64,000 bases of DNA from Brassica napus (taxonomy: Eukaryota; Streptophyta; Magnoliopsida; Brassicales; Brassicaceae): assembly GCF_020379485.1 (NCBI RefSeq), contig NW_026014758.1, forward strand, positions 31,001 through 95,000. The letters are read 5' to 3'. The notes below the pieces were generated by a model. The model saw nothing but the letters and a program-made list of their open reading frames with translations. It did no database searches and was not told the DNA's origin. A program made the translations under genes and the position numbers. Below, piece after piece: positions 43,169 to 55,043 of this stretch (the stretch's first letter is position 1; each line of letters begins with the position of its first letter).

Positions 43169-44557
43169 TGTCCGTCAGCACACACAGGACGTCCGTGCCT
43201 GTCCATCAGTACACATATCAGCACGTTGGTCCTTGGACTCAGTACGCTGACCCTTCCCGTGGACTGTTTGGGTGATTTTGGCCCACGTGGGCTGTCTGTT
43301 CAGTACACACAGGACGTATGTGGGTGTCAGCCAGCACACACAGGACGTTCGTGGCTGTCCGTCAGCACAAACAGGACGTCTATGGCTGTCCGTGTGTGTT
43401 TGTGTGTGTCCAACGGCACACACAGGACGTCTGTGGCTGTCCATCAGTACACATATCAGCCTGTTGGTCCTTGGACTCAGAACGCTGACCCTTCCTGTGG
43501 CTGTTCGTGGCTGTCTGTTAGCACACACAGGATGTCGGTGGCTGTCTGTGTCTGTTCGTGTGTGTCCGTCAGCACACACAAGACGTCTGTGGGTGTCCGT
43601 CAGCACACACAGGACGTCCGTGTGTGTCCGTCAGCACACACAGGACGTCTGTGGCTGTCCGTGTCTTTACGTGTGTGTCCGTCAGCACACACAGGACGTC
43701 CATGGCTGTATATCAGTACACATATCGGCACGTTGGTCCTTGGGCTCAGCAAGCTGACACTTCCCATGGACTGTTCGGGTTATTTTGGCCCACGTGGGCT
43801 GTCTGTTCAGTACACAAAGGACGTCCGTGGGTGTCCGCCAGCACACACAGGACGTCCGTGGCTGTCCGCCAGCACACACAGGACGTCCGTGGCTGTCCGT
43901 GTGTGTCTGTGTGTGTCCGTCAGCACACACAGGACGTCTGTGGCTGTCCATCAGTACACATATCAGCACGCTGGTCCTTGGACTCATCACGATGGCCCTT
44001 CCCGTGGACTGTTAGGGTGATTTTGGCCCACATGGGCTGTCTGTTCAGGATACACAGGACGTCTGTGGGTGTTTGTCAGCAGACACAGGATGTCCGTGTG
44101 TGTCCGTCAGCACAACCAGGATGTCCGTGGCTGTCCGTGTGTGTCCGTCGGCAAACACAGGACGTCCGTGGCTGTCCATCAGTACACATATCAGCCTGTT
44201 GGTCCTTGGACTCAGCACACTGACCCTTCCCGTGGCTGTCTGTGGCTGTCCGTTAGCACACACAGGATGTCCGTGGCTGTCCGTGTGTGTCTGTGTGTGT
44301 CCATCAGCACACACAAGACGTCCGTGGGTGTCCGTCAGCACACACAGGACGTCCGTGTGTGTCTGTCAGCACACACAGGACGTGTGTGGCTGTCCGTGTG
44401 TTTTCGTGTGTGTCCGTCAGCAAACACAGGACGTCCGTGGCTGTCCATCAGTACACATATCGGCATGTTGGTCCTTGGGCTCAGCACGCTGACCCTTCCC
44501 GTGCACTGTTTGGGTGATTTTGGGTGTCAGCCAGTACACACAGGACATCCGTGGGTG
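43169..44557. repeat. GT/CA-rich satellite-like tandem array, block 3
   Basis: Continuation of block 2 beyond element E (shared TSD GTGGG). Same cassettes and cores. The array ends within ACATCCGTGGGTG, where unrelated retroelement sequence begins. Blocks 1 to 3 sum to about 13.9 kb of original array. Confidence 0.9.
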
Positions 44558-45068
44558 ATGTGCCTTATTCCGAGGAACCCGACCATCAGGTAGATCAGGA
44601 CATTCCAACCGAGGTTCATCATCCCAGTCGAACCAATCAGCAAGGCCGAGCTGTGTACCGGATCGATCCACGGATGGACGGACAGGAGCTTAGACTGAAT
44701 CCTCGACCGTTCGACCAAACTGACCGTACCAGATCATCTCTCTCCCGGACAACTCACCAATCTCAGACGGACCGTCAAGCCAGAAGCAACTTAGCCCGAG
44801 TCGAACAAGGAACTGGACGCGACTTCTCTCTTCTCGCCCGTTTGGAACATACCGACCGTATTGACGAACTGATCGATCCATTTGATCAGTTCATGCACTT
44901 TGATCATCCGAATCTCTCTAAGGCACAGATTCTTCATCTTTCAGAAGACTTAGGACGATTATGGTCGAAGATGGGTCAGGAAACGGACTGGCCCGCGACC
45001 GTCCTGCTCCTTGCTGCGGTTCAACCAGTCAAACACAAGCCAGCCAAAGGGCACTTTGACCAGGCCGC
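44558..45068 (+). pseudogene. Fragment of a retroelement coding region, product uncertain
   Basis: An open stretch continues from the array to 45159. The part belonging to this segment is Arg/Thr/Gln-rich (QTDRTRSSLSRTTHQSQTDR) and then has a helical segment (LEHTDRIDELIDPFDQFMHF, PNLSKAQILHLSEDLGRLW). The first part looks like the low-complexity N-terminus of a plant retrotransposon gag, but I cannot place it firmly. It is cut on both sides: by the satellite on the left and by the LTR of element F on the right. The last part of the open frame (after 45068) is LTR sequence. Confidence 0.4.
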
Positions 45069-46847
45069 TTTTGGGGTCAAAAACGGTTACGACGGAATTA
45101 CCACCCGAAAATCCTCGGAGATCGTATTTCCGAAAGAGTTAGTAAAAGAAGAGATGTAATTTTCGTAAAAATAACCTATACGAGGTTTTTACGAAGAAGT
45201 ATCCTTTGGGATTCAAACCGAACAAACCAAGCTCGGTCGCTACGTATACACGCCGTCCGGTCGCTACGTAGCAACCAAACCCGAGCCAAGCTCGGTCGCT
45301 ACGCAGCGACCGAGCGATCGTCCCGCTCGGTCGCTACGTAGCGACCGAGCTCGAGCCAAAGCTCGGTCGCTACGTACCGACCGAGCGATCGTCCCGCTCG
45401 GGCGCTACGTAGCGACTGAGCTCAGCCAAGCTCGGTCGCTACGTAGCGGCCGAGTGATCATCCCGCTCGGTCGATATGTAGCGACCGAGCGATCATCCCG
45501 CTCGGTCGCTATGTAGCGACTGAGCGATCATCCCGCTCGGTCGCTACGTAGCGACCGAGCTCGAGCCAAAGCTCGGTCGCTACGTAGCGACCGAGCGATC
45601 ATCCCGCTCGGTCGCTACGTAGCGACAGACCTCAGCCAAGCTCGGTCGCTACGTAGCGGCCGAGCGATCGTCCCGCTCGGTCGCTACGTAGCGACCGAGC
45701 TCGAGCCAAAGCTCGGTCGCTACGTAGCGACCGAGCGATCGTCCCGCTCGGTCGCTATGTAGCGACCGAGCTCAGCCAAGCTCGGTCGCTACGTAGCGAC
45801 TGAGCGATCGTCCCGCTCGGTCGCTACGTAGCGACTGAGTTCAGCCAAGCTCGGTCGCTACGTAGCGCCCGAACGATCGACCCGCTTGGTCGCTACGTAG
45901 CGACCGAACGATCATCCCGCTCGGTCGCTACGTAGCGACCGAGCTCAGCCAAGCTCGGTCGCTACATAGCGACCGAGCACTCGTCTCACTAGGTCGCTAT
46001 GTAGCGACCGGGCTCGAGCCAAAGTTCGGTCGCTGTGTAGCGATTGAACCTTTCCGAACATCGATACGACACCAGTCCATGCATTCTCGTCAAACCTTCG
46101 AATGCTATCTCCCGAAGACCGTGGCAAGCTCAGTCCATGTTTCCCGCTATTCTAATTCATCGATCAAACTTCGCGGATTAGAAACCGCTGAAAACTCGTA
46201 GTAAACGTGTCGAGTCGGAAGACGTCCCAAAGGGACCTAAAACACGATTCGAAGCCCATCCTACGATTTTCCTAACCAAAAGCCCGTAAACCACAGCATG
46301 GTTTACGCTTGGCCCACAAGGAAGGATAAATGTCAAGTTTCCGCGGATAAATACGGAAGTTTTGAAGATAATTGTGAAGATCGGGAAAAATGGAATATCT
46401 CCATTTTTATGCTATGACGGCTTAAGGGCAGAAGAGTAAAAGCGTAAACCGACCTTGGAGCTAGTATATAAGGAGTCCTAGGCGAGGAGCAGAGGAGAGA
46501 ACTTTTTCAGAGCAAACTTAGCACTTAGAGCAATTTAGGCAATTTTCCGTTTTTGTTATTTCGAGCTGCGACTCAATTAGGTTTAGCCGTCTTAGGGTTG
46601 CTAGAACTAGGAATCTCGCCGACAGCTCTCGAGCCCAGGCTTATACCTTGTTGTAACGCTCATACGCAGATTCGGAATAAGATCTACTTTGCTCTCTTTT
46701 CGATTTCTTATTTTTATCGTTGTTATTCTCGTGTTCTGATTGCTTGACGTGTGGTAATTAACAGATATCCGGGTCCTCTGGGAAATTAGGGTTTTCCTAG
46801 TTTCCTAATTTAAACGGAAATCGACAGTGTGAATTTGGGTTCTCACA
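45069..46847 (+). repeat. 5' LTR of element F (about 1779 bp)
   Basis: Reverse-complement match to the element C LTRs: it starts (TG)TTGGGGTCAAAAACGG and ends GGGTTCTCACA. TATATAAGGAGTCC, a probable TATA box, lies near 46464-46480. It contains the longest palindrome array in the window. Confidence 0.9.
45231..46046. repeat. Tandem palindrome array in the element F 5' LTR (about 816 bp)
   Basis: Same 24-bp palindrome and spacers as in element C but more degenerate: many units have CTATGTAGCG, GACTGAG or CGGCCGAG changes, and spacer CGATCATCCCG replaces CGATCGTCCCG. C-to-T and G-to-A changes dominate by eye. Confidence 0.95.
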
Positions 46848-46866
46848 GTTTGGCGCTAGAAGGAGG
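46848..46866 (+). promoter_or_regulatory. Primer-binding site of element F
   Basis: GTTTGGCGCTAGAAGGAGG right after the LTR end CTCACA, identical to the element C site. Confidence 0.7.
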
Positions 46867-46913
46867 GGGACTTACGGATCAATCTAACCCGCAAAAGCCA
46901 CGCACAATCTGAC

Positions 46914-49523
46914 ATGTCAACCAAAGAAGCGGATAACGTGCAAACTCCTCTTAATGGAGGCAGCGGCACCAATCTCCACACTCCAGTAGTGGATGTATCC
47001 GCGGCCAACGCGCAAGCCAATGCCGCGACACTCGAGGAGTTCAAAAAAATGTTCGCCACCTATGAGAAAAGGTCGGAAGAACATGATAAGCTTGTGAATA
47101 CCTTGACCAAACAGGTTGAAACCTTAACGGCAAGGACCCAAGCTATCCGTCCCCGCGGAACCACCAAAATCCGCGAGAAATGGCTCGACTTCGCCACCCC
47201 ACTCGATAGAACAGGACTCGCGCGGGAACGACCTTCCGGTCAAAACCCTAGCGAGAAATCTCCCGTCTAAAAGGGGAACCCTGAAAATCTTCCGCCCCCT
47301 GCAAAGGATTCGGAGGATAACGAAGCCGAACACATTGACCTGGATCCTAGCGATGTCTCCAACGACACCGACGAGGATGTCGACAGACATCCAAGAAGGA
47401 CCAGAAGCCGATCCGCTCGGGAAGGCTCCCCGTTCGAAAAACCAATGACGGAAGAAGAAGAAGTCGCCTATTGGAACGAACAAGAGGAGCTGGCCGAAAG
47501 GCAAACCGAGCTCACTCGCAGTAAACGCCGACAGGTTCGGAAATCCACTGACGAGACATCGGATATCCGCGATCTTCGCGACTACATCACTAAGACTGCG
47601 GCAGAAGTGAGAGCCGTAAAGTCTCAAATCCATCATGCTACTAGTGCTGCCCCCGAGATCGATCGACTGCTGGAAGGAGCTCGAAAGACCCCCTTTACCA
47701 GTCGCATTTTGGACATGAGGGTGTCCGATCCGGGAATGATCAAAGTACCGAAGTACGATTGTACGGCCGATCCAAAAGCGCACCTTCAGGCTTTCCACAT
47801 CGCGATGGGAAGAGCAAGACTGAAGGACGGCGAAAAAGATGCCGGCTATTGCCGCCTGTTCGTCAAAAATCTCGAAGGAGCTGCGCTCGAATGGTTCGCA
47901 CGCCTTCATCGCAACACCATCGGGAGTTTTCGACAGCTCGCATCGGAATTCCTCAAACAGTACTCTGTATTCATAGACAGGGAAACCTCCGATGTTGACC
48001 TCTGGAGTCTCTCCCAGAGGGAAGACGAACCCCTCCGCGAATTTATCAGTCGGTTCAAGCTGATAATGTCTAGGGTCAGCGGGATAAGCGACAAAGTGGC
48101 CATCGACGCGCTGAGAAAGGCGCTCTGGTACAAGTCGAAATTCAGAAAATGGATAACTCTCGACAAACCGCGAACGATCCAGGACGCCCTCCACAAAGCA
48201 ACGGACTACATCATAGTCGAGGAAGAAACTAAAGTCTTATCGCAAAAACATAAGCCGGCAAGACCATCCTCGAAAGACGCAGATCCGAAGAGGAAAAAGA
48301 AGAACTCTCGTAACGACAAGTACGTCCATCACGAGGGTGAAGATCTCCAAGGGGCGCATAACTATGCGATCAGTTCGGATCAAGGCCGGACCACGGGCAA
48401 CACATGGACTCGCAATCACGGGTATGACGAAAACACCTTCTGCGAGTTCCACCAATCCCGAGGACACTCCACGACCAATTGCAAAGTCTTGGGAGCAAGA
48501 CTGGCCGCGAAGCTACTCGCTGGAGAGCTTTCGGAAGTAACTAGCGTCAAGGATCTCATCCTCGATTCTGATCGGCCTCCAAAGATGGATAGAAATCCGC
48601 CAGCTGAAAAATCCCCTCAACGAAACCATCCTGGGGATAAACGCGGTAGGAGGCCGGATGACAAAGGGAACGATAACAATCGTCGCAGAGTCAATATGAT
48701 CATCGGAGGATCACAATACTGCGGCGATACCGTGTCGGCCATCAAGGCTTACCAACGGAAGGCAGAGTCAAGTGCAAATTGGCCTACATGGTCTCCTCCT
48801 CGAGACGGCCAAAGTTGCTCGATCACCTTCACGGAGGAAGAGGCCGGTGGTATCGACCAACCTCACTGCAACCCGCTCGTCATAGATCTCGTCATACGAT
48901 ATTTAGAAGTCGGAAGGGTACTCGTCGACACGGGAAGCACGGTCAACGTAATCTTCCGCGACACTCTCAAGCGGATGAGTATCAAACTCGGAGAAGTAAT
49001 TCCGACGCCAAAACCGCTCACGGGTTTTTCAGGCGAAGTGTCGATGACTCTCGGATCAATCCAATTGCCAGTCATGGCCAAAGAGATCACAAAAATCGTC
49101 GAATTCGCGGTAGTCGATCATCCCGCTATCTACAACGTAATCATGGGAACCCCATGGCTCAACGCCATGCAGGCAGTTCCATCAACCTACCACCTGGGTC
49201 TCAAGTTCCCAACGCCGAGCGCAGTCGCGGCCATCTAGGGATGCCAAAATCAGTCGCGACTATGCTTCCTCGCGGAGCATAAGTTAAGGCAAATCACGGC
49301 TTCCACAAACGGCAAACGCGCGAAGATAGATCGATCTTCAGCCAAAAGCGCCCCGGGAGAAGACGAAGTAAAATCGTCTATCAACGCAAACGCATCGGAC
49401 GTCGAGGCTCGACATAAATCCGAAGCCCACGCAACAACTCAACCGGAACATCCGGAAAATAGCGTCGACCCAGCCACGATCGACACGGTCAAGGCGGACA
49501 TCGCGACATCTACCGCCGAGTAA
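46914..49523 (+). pseudogene. Element F Gag-protease (two nonsense codons)
   Basis: One frame of 870 codons from MSTKEADN to TAA at 49521, broken by TAA at 47268 (after SEKSPV) and TAG at 49236 in place of a Trp codon (AAIW in element C). Capsid region, CEFH...GHSTTNC knuckle and retropepsin ([12 protein letters not shown] ... [11 protein letters not shown]) are as in element C. This copy keeps the 18 protease residues missing from element C, so it shows the ancestral domain. No RT follows. Confidence 0.9.
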
Positions 49524-50658
49524 GAACACTCGCGGCATGAAACAGAACTACGAGATGGCTTGATCCTCGAAAGGGGTACGTAGGCAGCTCGTCAAAAGAC
49601 GAGTTCAGCTATCCCCCTCTCTAAAAAGGGGGGGGGGAGTGGGTGCGTATACTCGTATACTCCCACTTAGAAAAATCTTCATTATTGTAATCGAGTTTTT
49701 AGAAACTTCAAAAACTTTTACTACAATATACGTTGTCCTTTCTTATCGAAAACGTTTACGCTTCAGTAAAACACAAAAGAAACTTAAAGGGCACGCCTGA
49801 AAACGTTAAGACTCTTGTCTGCGGCCCCTTCCGGCCCAAAAATCGTAAAGATTATCATCTTTCAAAAAAACACGCATAATCCTCGAAATAACTGCGAGAC
49901 GTCGCAAAAGTTAAAATTCGAGGACAATGCTAACAAATTGTCCGAACGCGACCACCAGAAACCTTAGACCCCGTTCGTCGATTGGCCCCGACGAACACGC
50001 CAGCCGTCTTAAACAAACGCAATCCGATCACTCTTTTGATCTTTAAAAACGTCCAGCACAAGGACAAAAGCGCGCAACAACAAAAATCCGAAATTTTGGT
50101 TTAGCACTTCCAGTTGATTCTGAGAAGATGCTCGATTCGTACCATACAAGTCATATAAGCCGAGAACATATCGCGGACTTTAAATCGGTGCGAGTCAGGA
50201 AGAAATCGCAACAGGAAAAACGATAGCCGGCTAGTCACCGCACAAACCTTAACCGAAAGTAAACCTAGGTCTTGCCCTAAACCCAACGCTCTGGTCTCAA
50301 ACATCTCAAGGCATGATATCTAAAAGATACGAGATCATAAACCATGTCTCTCCGTTCGTATCTCAATGTTCTCGAAAATCGTAAAGATAAGTAAATTTTT
50401 ACGAAAATCACGAACGAACCAATAGATTGAACGTCTAATCAGAACTACATACGAGACGACAACTCGTATTTACTTCAACCCTACTCAGGAAAACTCAAAA
50501 CAAAACATTTATCATATAAATAAACCGCGTAAAGCGGCAAGGGATTCAAAGCCACCAACGGCCAGTCCCGAAAATACAAATACGGCCATCTAGGCCAAAA
50601 CGAAATCCAAATTCAAAAGGCCACACTCGGCCGAAAACAAGGATAACTGATCCATCCC
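49524..50658. other. Gene-free region of element F between gag and antisense ORF
   Basis: Inverted counterpart of 17945-19027. It has a G-run (about 49628-49637), the GTATACTCGTATACTCCCA inverted repeat and A/T-rich stretches. No gene supported. Confidence 0.6.
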
Positions 50659-52453
50659 TCATGATCCAAAGTCAAAGTCCCCGGACAACGAAGCACCAAA
50701 CGCATCCGCGGGACGATCCACTTCCTCGCCACCATCGTGAAAATCGGTCGGACCCTCCTCGGTATCAGGGGAAACCGGGATGGAATCCCAGAACCCTTGA
50801 ATCCTCTCGTCAATCGGAGGGATAAGCGCCTCAGCGTGGGCACGGTCACTCATCCCACTCTTAATCAAGCTCATTTCCTCTTCAAACACATAGTCATCGG
50901 CTCGCGTCCTCCAAAGACTTCCGACCGAACCACGGCACTCGCGAAAGTCACCCACCGAGGTAAAGGCATTCTTGAGGTTCCCGTACTCAACCTGGAACTG
51001 AGATGCACGAGTCTTCATCACCTCGACGATTTCTCTTTTGCCTTTCCTCTCCGCTTTACGAACAGCCCGCGCATGATCACGAGTAAGCTGCGCCTCTCAC
51101 TCCAGCATCTCGCCTTGCACGCGAGCAAGATCCCGCTCCGCTTTCTCCGCCTTGAAGCGGTACACCATGGCTTCTCTATGGCCCGCCTCAATGGCCGAGC
51201 CCAGCAAGCTCAGGCCCTGCAAAATCGATTGGCATGTTATAAATATATACATGGGACAATCACCAAAAAATTCTCAAAAAAAAACTAACCCCATTGATGA
51301 TGCGAGATCCTTCCGCAACGACTCTTGGCCTCGCCGATTCTTTCGTAGGAGGAGGAGCATCGAAACCCGATGGCAGCCCAGCAAAGAAATCATCGAAATC
51401 CGGAATAGGAGCCTCGCTCGAACCGCTCCCGTTGCCGTATGCAAGGTTCGGATCCCATCCTGGAAGCATAGAGTCATCCATCGAAAACTCTATGTCGCCA
51501 AGATCGACATCTTTTCCCTTCCAAGAGCTCGACTCCGGCGCAGCTGTCGGAGCTTCGACGGGATTCTGGTCGTCGGGTTTGGAGTCGCTTCCCGTTTCCG
51601 CATCCAAAGCAGGACCGGGTTGCACGAATCTCAGTGCCTTCCGAACCCTCTTCAGCGTAAAAGAAGTCCAGAAGAAGGGACCATTCCTGAGAAGATCCCT
51701 CACCGAAATGATGTCCTCGGGGAGCGGAGCAAAAGGGTTGATGAAGGGACAATCATTCGGCAACCTCCGGAACAATGGAATGCAACTCTCTTCGACGGAT
51801 GCAGCGTCTATACGGACAAAGAAAAAGAACTTCTTCCACGAGTTGAAGTTCGAAATAAATCTTAACCACTGACATAAATTTCCGAGGGACCAACCTATGC
51901 TTATCCGTACCCCTGACAAGTTGAAGCCTCAAAAGCGCTTCATAATGATCGACGGAAAGGGAAAGGCCATGCTCGTAGCTTAGGATCAGGATCCCAATAA
52001 GATGCTGAATGGCAAGGGGTGTCAACTGACTTATCGCAACTTCGAAACGGTTCAACACTCGGACGAGAATTTCGGGTATGGGGAACCAGAGGCGACAACG
52101 CACTACGAACGCCTCATAACGAGTAAAGTAACCCTCCGGGGGGTTGTTAGCACATTCCCCGCAGCAGGGAACCCGGAACTCCACAGCATCCGGGATGTGG
52201 TAGAACGATCGCATCGTCGCGAGAAACTCGTCAGTAGTCCTGCTTGCATCCTCTTCCTCGACTCCACGATGGACCAGGACCGGGAACAGCTTCTCCTTAG
52301 GAGGGGTCAACGAGCCATAATGAGCAACCCACCATGCCTCGTTCTCGGCAGAATGCACCGAGTGAGGCACGAACTCCATCTTCGGAACGACGAGCTCTTC
52401 ATAAGGACTCGCGGACGAAGACCCTTTTTGGCAATCTTTTTCTTGGTCGACAT
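50659..52453 (-). pseudogene. Antisense ORF of element F, decayed, intron conserved
   Basis: Counterpart of 16156-17944. The start ATG (52453-52451, ATGTCGACCAAG) is kept, but a one-base loss in the following A run shifts the frame near 52425 and a second shift lies near 51860. Exon 1 ends at 51290 (AAT GGG before GTTAGT) and exon 2 starts at 51216 (after TTTTGCAG), giving a 73-nt intron at the same codon as in element C. Exon 2 has the same length (558 nt) but a TGA at about 51103-51105 where element C has CGA. The PPEGYF and [13 protein letters not shown] motifs of the Transposase_28-like part are readable. Confidence 0.8.
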
Positions 52454-52694
52454 CTTTACACTTCTCTTGAGAGAATAGAGGAAAAGGGTGGAGAGAAAGA
52501 TAGAAAGTTTTTTTGAAAGATCTTAGAGAAAACCAAGAAAGTGAAAAAATTATGGAACAAGTTACCTCTCTTCTTATAAGACATGAGGATTTACTATTCA
52601 AACTCGGACTTTCGGATATTAATTCCATCCATCACGCCTAACTTGCCAAACATGCCTAACCGCACGCTAGGATCCTACGATGCATGATCCTAAC

Positions 52695-52710
52695 GGGCTG
52701 GGGGGCTAAC
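52695..52710 (+). promoter_or_regulatory. Polypurine tract of element F
   Basis: GGGCTGGGGGGCTAAC directly before the LTR start TGTTGGGGTC at 52711; identical to the tract of element C. Confidence 0.75.
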
Positions 52711-53057
52711 TGTTGGGGTCAAAAACGGTTACGACGGAATTACCACCTGAAAATCCTCGGAGATCGTATTTCCGAAAGGGTTTGTAAAAGAAGAGATGTA
52801 ATTTTCGTAAAAATAACCTATACGAGGTTTTTACGAAGAAGTATCCTTTGGGATTCAAACCGAACAAACCAAGCTCGGTCGCTACGTATACACGCCGTCC
52901 GGTCGCTACGTAGCAACCAAACCCGAGCCAAGCTCGGTCGCTACGCAGCGACCGAGCGATCGTCCCGCTCGGTCGCTACGTATCGACCGAGCTCGAGCCA
53001 AAGCTCGGTCGCTACGTAGCGACCGAGCTCGAGCCAAAGCTCGGTCGCTACATAGCT
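52711..53057 (+). repeat. 3' LTR of element F, truncated
   Basis: First about 347 bp of the LTR, including the start of the palindrome array (52872-53057), then a sharp switch at GCTACATAGC to Athila-like sequence (TAATACCTAATAGTGGG). The break lies within a palindrome. Confidence 0.9.
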
Positions 53058-53130
53058 AATACCTAATAGTGGGTTGCCTCCCACTCAGCGCTTGGTTATA
53101 GTCATTTAGCTTGACTGTGGTAGTGATTGG

Positions 53131-55043
53131 CTATTTGGTGGAGAAACAGCTGCTTGTTGGAAAACAAGCATCCACGTCATCTCTGCACATTCTGGACCAA
53201 GATGCAATGAAACTTCTTGTGGCCTCATCATTTATTGTCCATTTGTAATCCATCTTTTCAAGTGCATTGGAGATGTTTTGTAGCCTATCTTGAATGTTGT
53301 CAATGCTGACCTTGTACCAGCCTATGTTGTCATAGGCGTATGCTGAAAGTTCTGTCAGTTCTTTTTGCATTGACTCTAACGTCTTGTGTATCAGCTGCAC
53401 GCCGACTAGTGTAGAATCGGCGTCAATCGATGTGATTATGTGGGCGGCGGTCGATCTTGGCGACTTACCATCGAGCGATTTCGCTCGCTTCCTGTCGATC
53501 GATGCTGATATCTGGTGCTGAGCTGCGAGTTGCCTCTGAATGGCTTTGACTTCTTTCTTTAGCCATTCTGTGTGGCTGTCTAGTCCACTGATTTTGTTGT
53601 CGAATGGAAAGTAGATTTCATCGCAGCGTTTGTCAAGTCGTTCCTCCATGTTGTCTATAGCAGTGTAGATCTTCGATGTGGTCTTGTCAACCTCTGCTGC
53701 TGCGTAAGGAAGTAACTCCACAAGATTCTTGCCATCGATCCAAGGCCCTCATAGCCTGTCGATCGATGCTGAATATGCCTGCAAAAAATTTTGATTAGTA
53801 ATGTTATCAATATCCCTTTGGGCATGAAGTAACTGACTAGACAATTTGTTTAAATCTATCATGACTGGTGATATAAAGCGGTCATGCATGTCCTCGTAAG
53901 TCCACAGCCTCTCATTCATGGCTGAGACCTTAGCGTCGAGGGATGTGATTGTACACATGTCGATCGATGTGGCTGGTTGTTGGTCCTTCTTGGGAATGGT
54001 ATCCAGATCTTGCTGTAGTAGCTCGATTTTAGTGCTCAGCCAGTCCACATTGTTGTTGAGAGGGTAGTACACGTCGTTTATCCTTGTGTCGATGTATGAG
54101 ACTTCCCATTCATCCTTGTGTTGTGCTGAACATTGCGGTTCTTCAGGGATTTGGTCTGTAGGAAGACTGACGTCAATCGATGGTGCATGTGGTGCGTCGA
54201 TTGATGCTGAGGTCGTGGCTTCCTTCTCAAGTTGCTGTCGTAAACTCTCAATTTCTGTCCTCATTTTTGCCATTCTTCTGAAAAGCTCATTGTAGCCTCT
54301 ATCCAAAGGTTGATGTATATCTTCTACCAATGATTCGAGCTCCTCTCCCAGTCTTTCCTGAGCTCGACAAATACCAAACACCATCTCATTGATTTCATCT
54401 TTGGTGTAGAGTTCTGGTGCCAGTCTTGTGAGTGTGAAGGAAGTGGCTTGTTCTGGAAGACAGATGTGGCTCTCTTCAAAAAGAGATGCTCTTTCCAGTA
54501 ATTTCCTGATGTCGTCCTTTGTGACAGGTATCATCTCACCAGCTACGCCTCGTGCGTGTCCACACTCATTTCTGTAGACTCCATACTCGTCCCTTCGTTC
54601 CCAAGTGAACTTCCTGGCTTCGTACATGTCAAAAGCGCGGTTTCCAAATTCATAACATCTGTCGATCGACGTTGGTTCATCCCTATCGATCGACGTTGGT
54701 GTTAACCTGTCGACCGATGTCTCAGTTGTCCCGTCGATCGATGCTTGCCCTTTTGGTTGGCGTGATAGATCTGGATTGATTTCTGTTGTGGCGACTCCTA
54801 CGTGATTGTTTGGATATGTTTGAATGACGTCTGGAGTGCCACGTTGCTGTGAGAATAGGTTGTTAGGTCCATTGGCTACTTGAAGGATATCTGCTATGTC
54901 CTCTTTGTACACTTTAAGATCCTTCCATCCATTGCACGTGCGTTACCATCTGGGTCCTTGAAAATACCAAATTCTTCAGGTGTTCGAAAACCGTAATCAA
55001 TGTTTGCAATATCAGTCAATTTAGAAATAGAAATATTAGGGTT
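53131..55043 (-). pseudogene. Athila-like element, left copy: coiled-coil-rich region of unknown function
   Basis: Two long frames, 53749-54912 (387 codons) and 53131-53721 (196), once continuous with the region upstream. I do not recognise the family. It has YEFGNRAFDMYEARKFTWER-type conserved patches, several coiled-coil stretches (EELESLVEDIHQPLDRGYNE; STKIELLQQDLDTI; EWLKKEVKAIQRQL) and a module of the form ND-Y-(Y/F)-P-(L/F)-(N/D)-N that occurs twice. Recurring Ser-Ile-Asp-(Arg) motifs are coded by TCGATCGA words. There is no RT, integrase or clear membrane segment. It sits after the protease, where RT would be in a normal element. Confidence 0.55.

Larger units (their letters stand above)
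45069..53057 (+). mobile_element. Element F: decayed second copy of the element C family, opposite orientation
   Basis: Plus-strand order: 5' LTR (45069-46847), primer-binding site, gag-protease, gene-free region, antisense ORF, polypurine tract, 3' LTR (from 52711, cut at 53057). The left end reads TTTTGGGG where the LTR consensus is TGTTGGGG, so the first bases are altered or lost. The right LTR stops inside its palindrome array against Athila-like sequence, so no TSD can be read. Gag has two nonsense codons, and the antisense ORF has two frameshifts and a stop. Confidence 0.9.

Noticed and set aside
44524..45159. One 211-aa gene
   Set aside because: The frame spans satellite, a retroelement fragment and LTR; it is a chance fusion.
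47124..48194. An expressed antisense protein over gag of element F
   Set aside because: No domain or promoter evidence; kept only as a low-interest finding because its length is the same in both copies.
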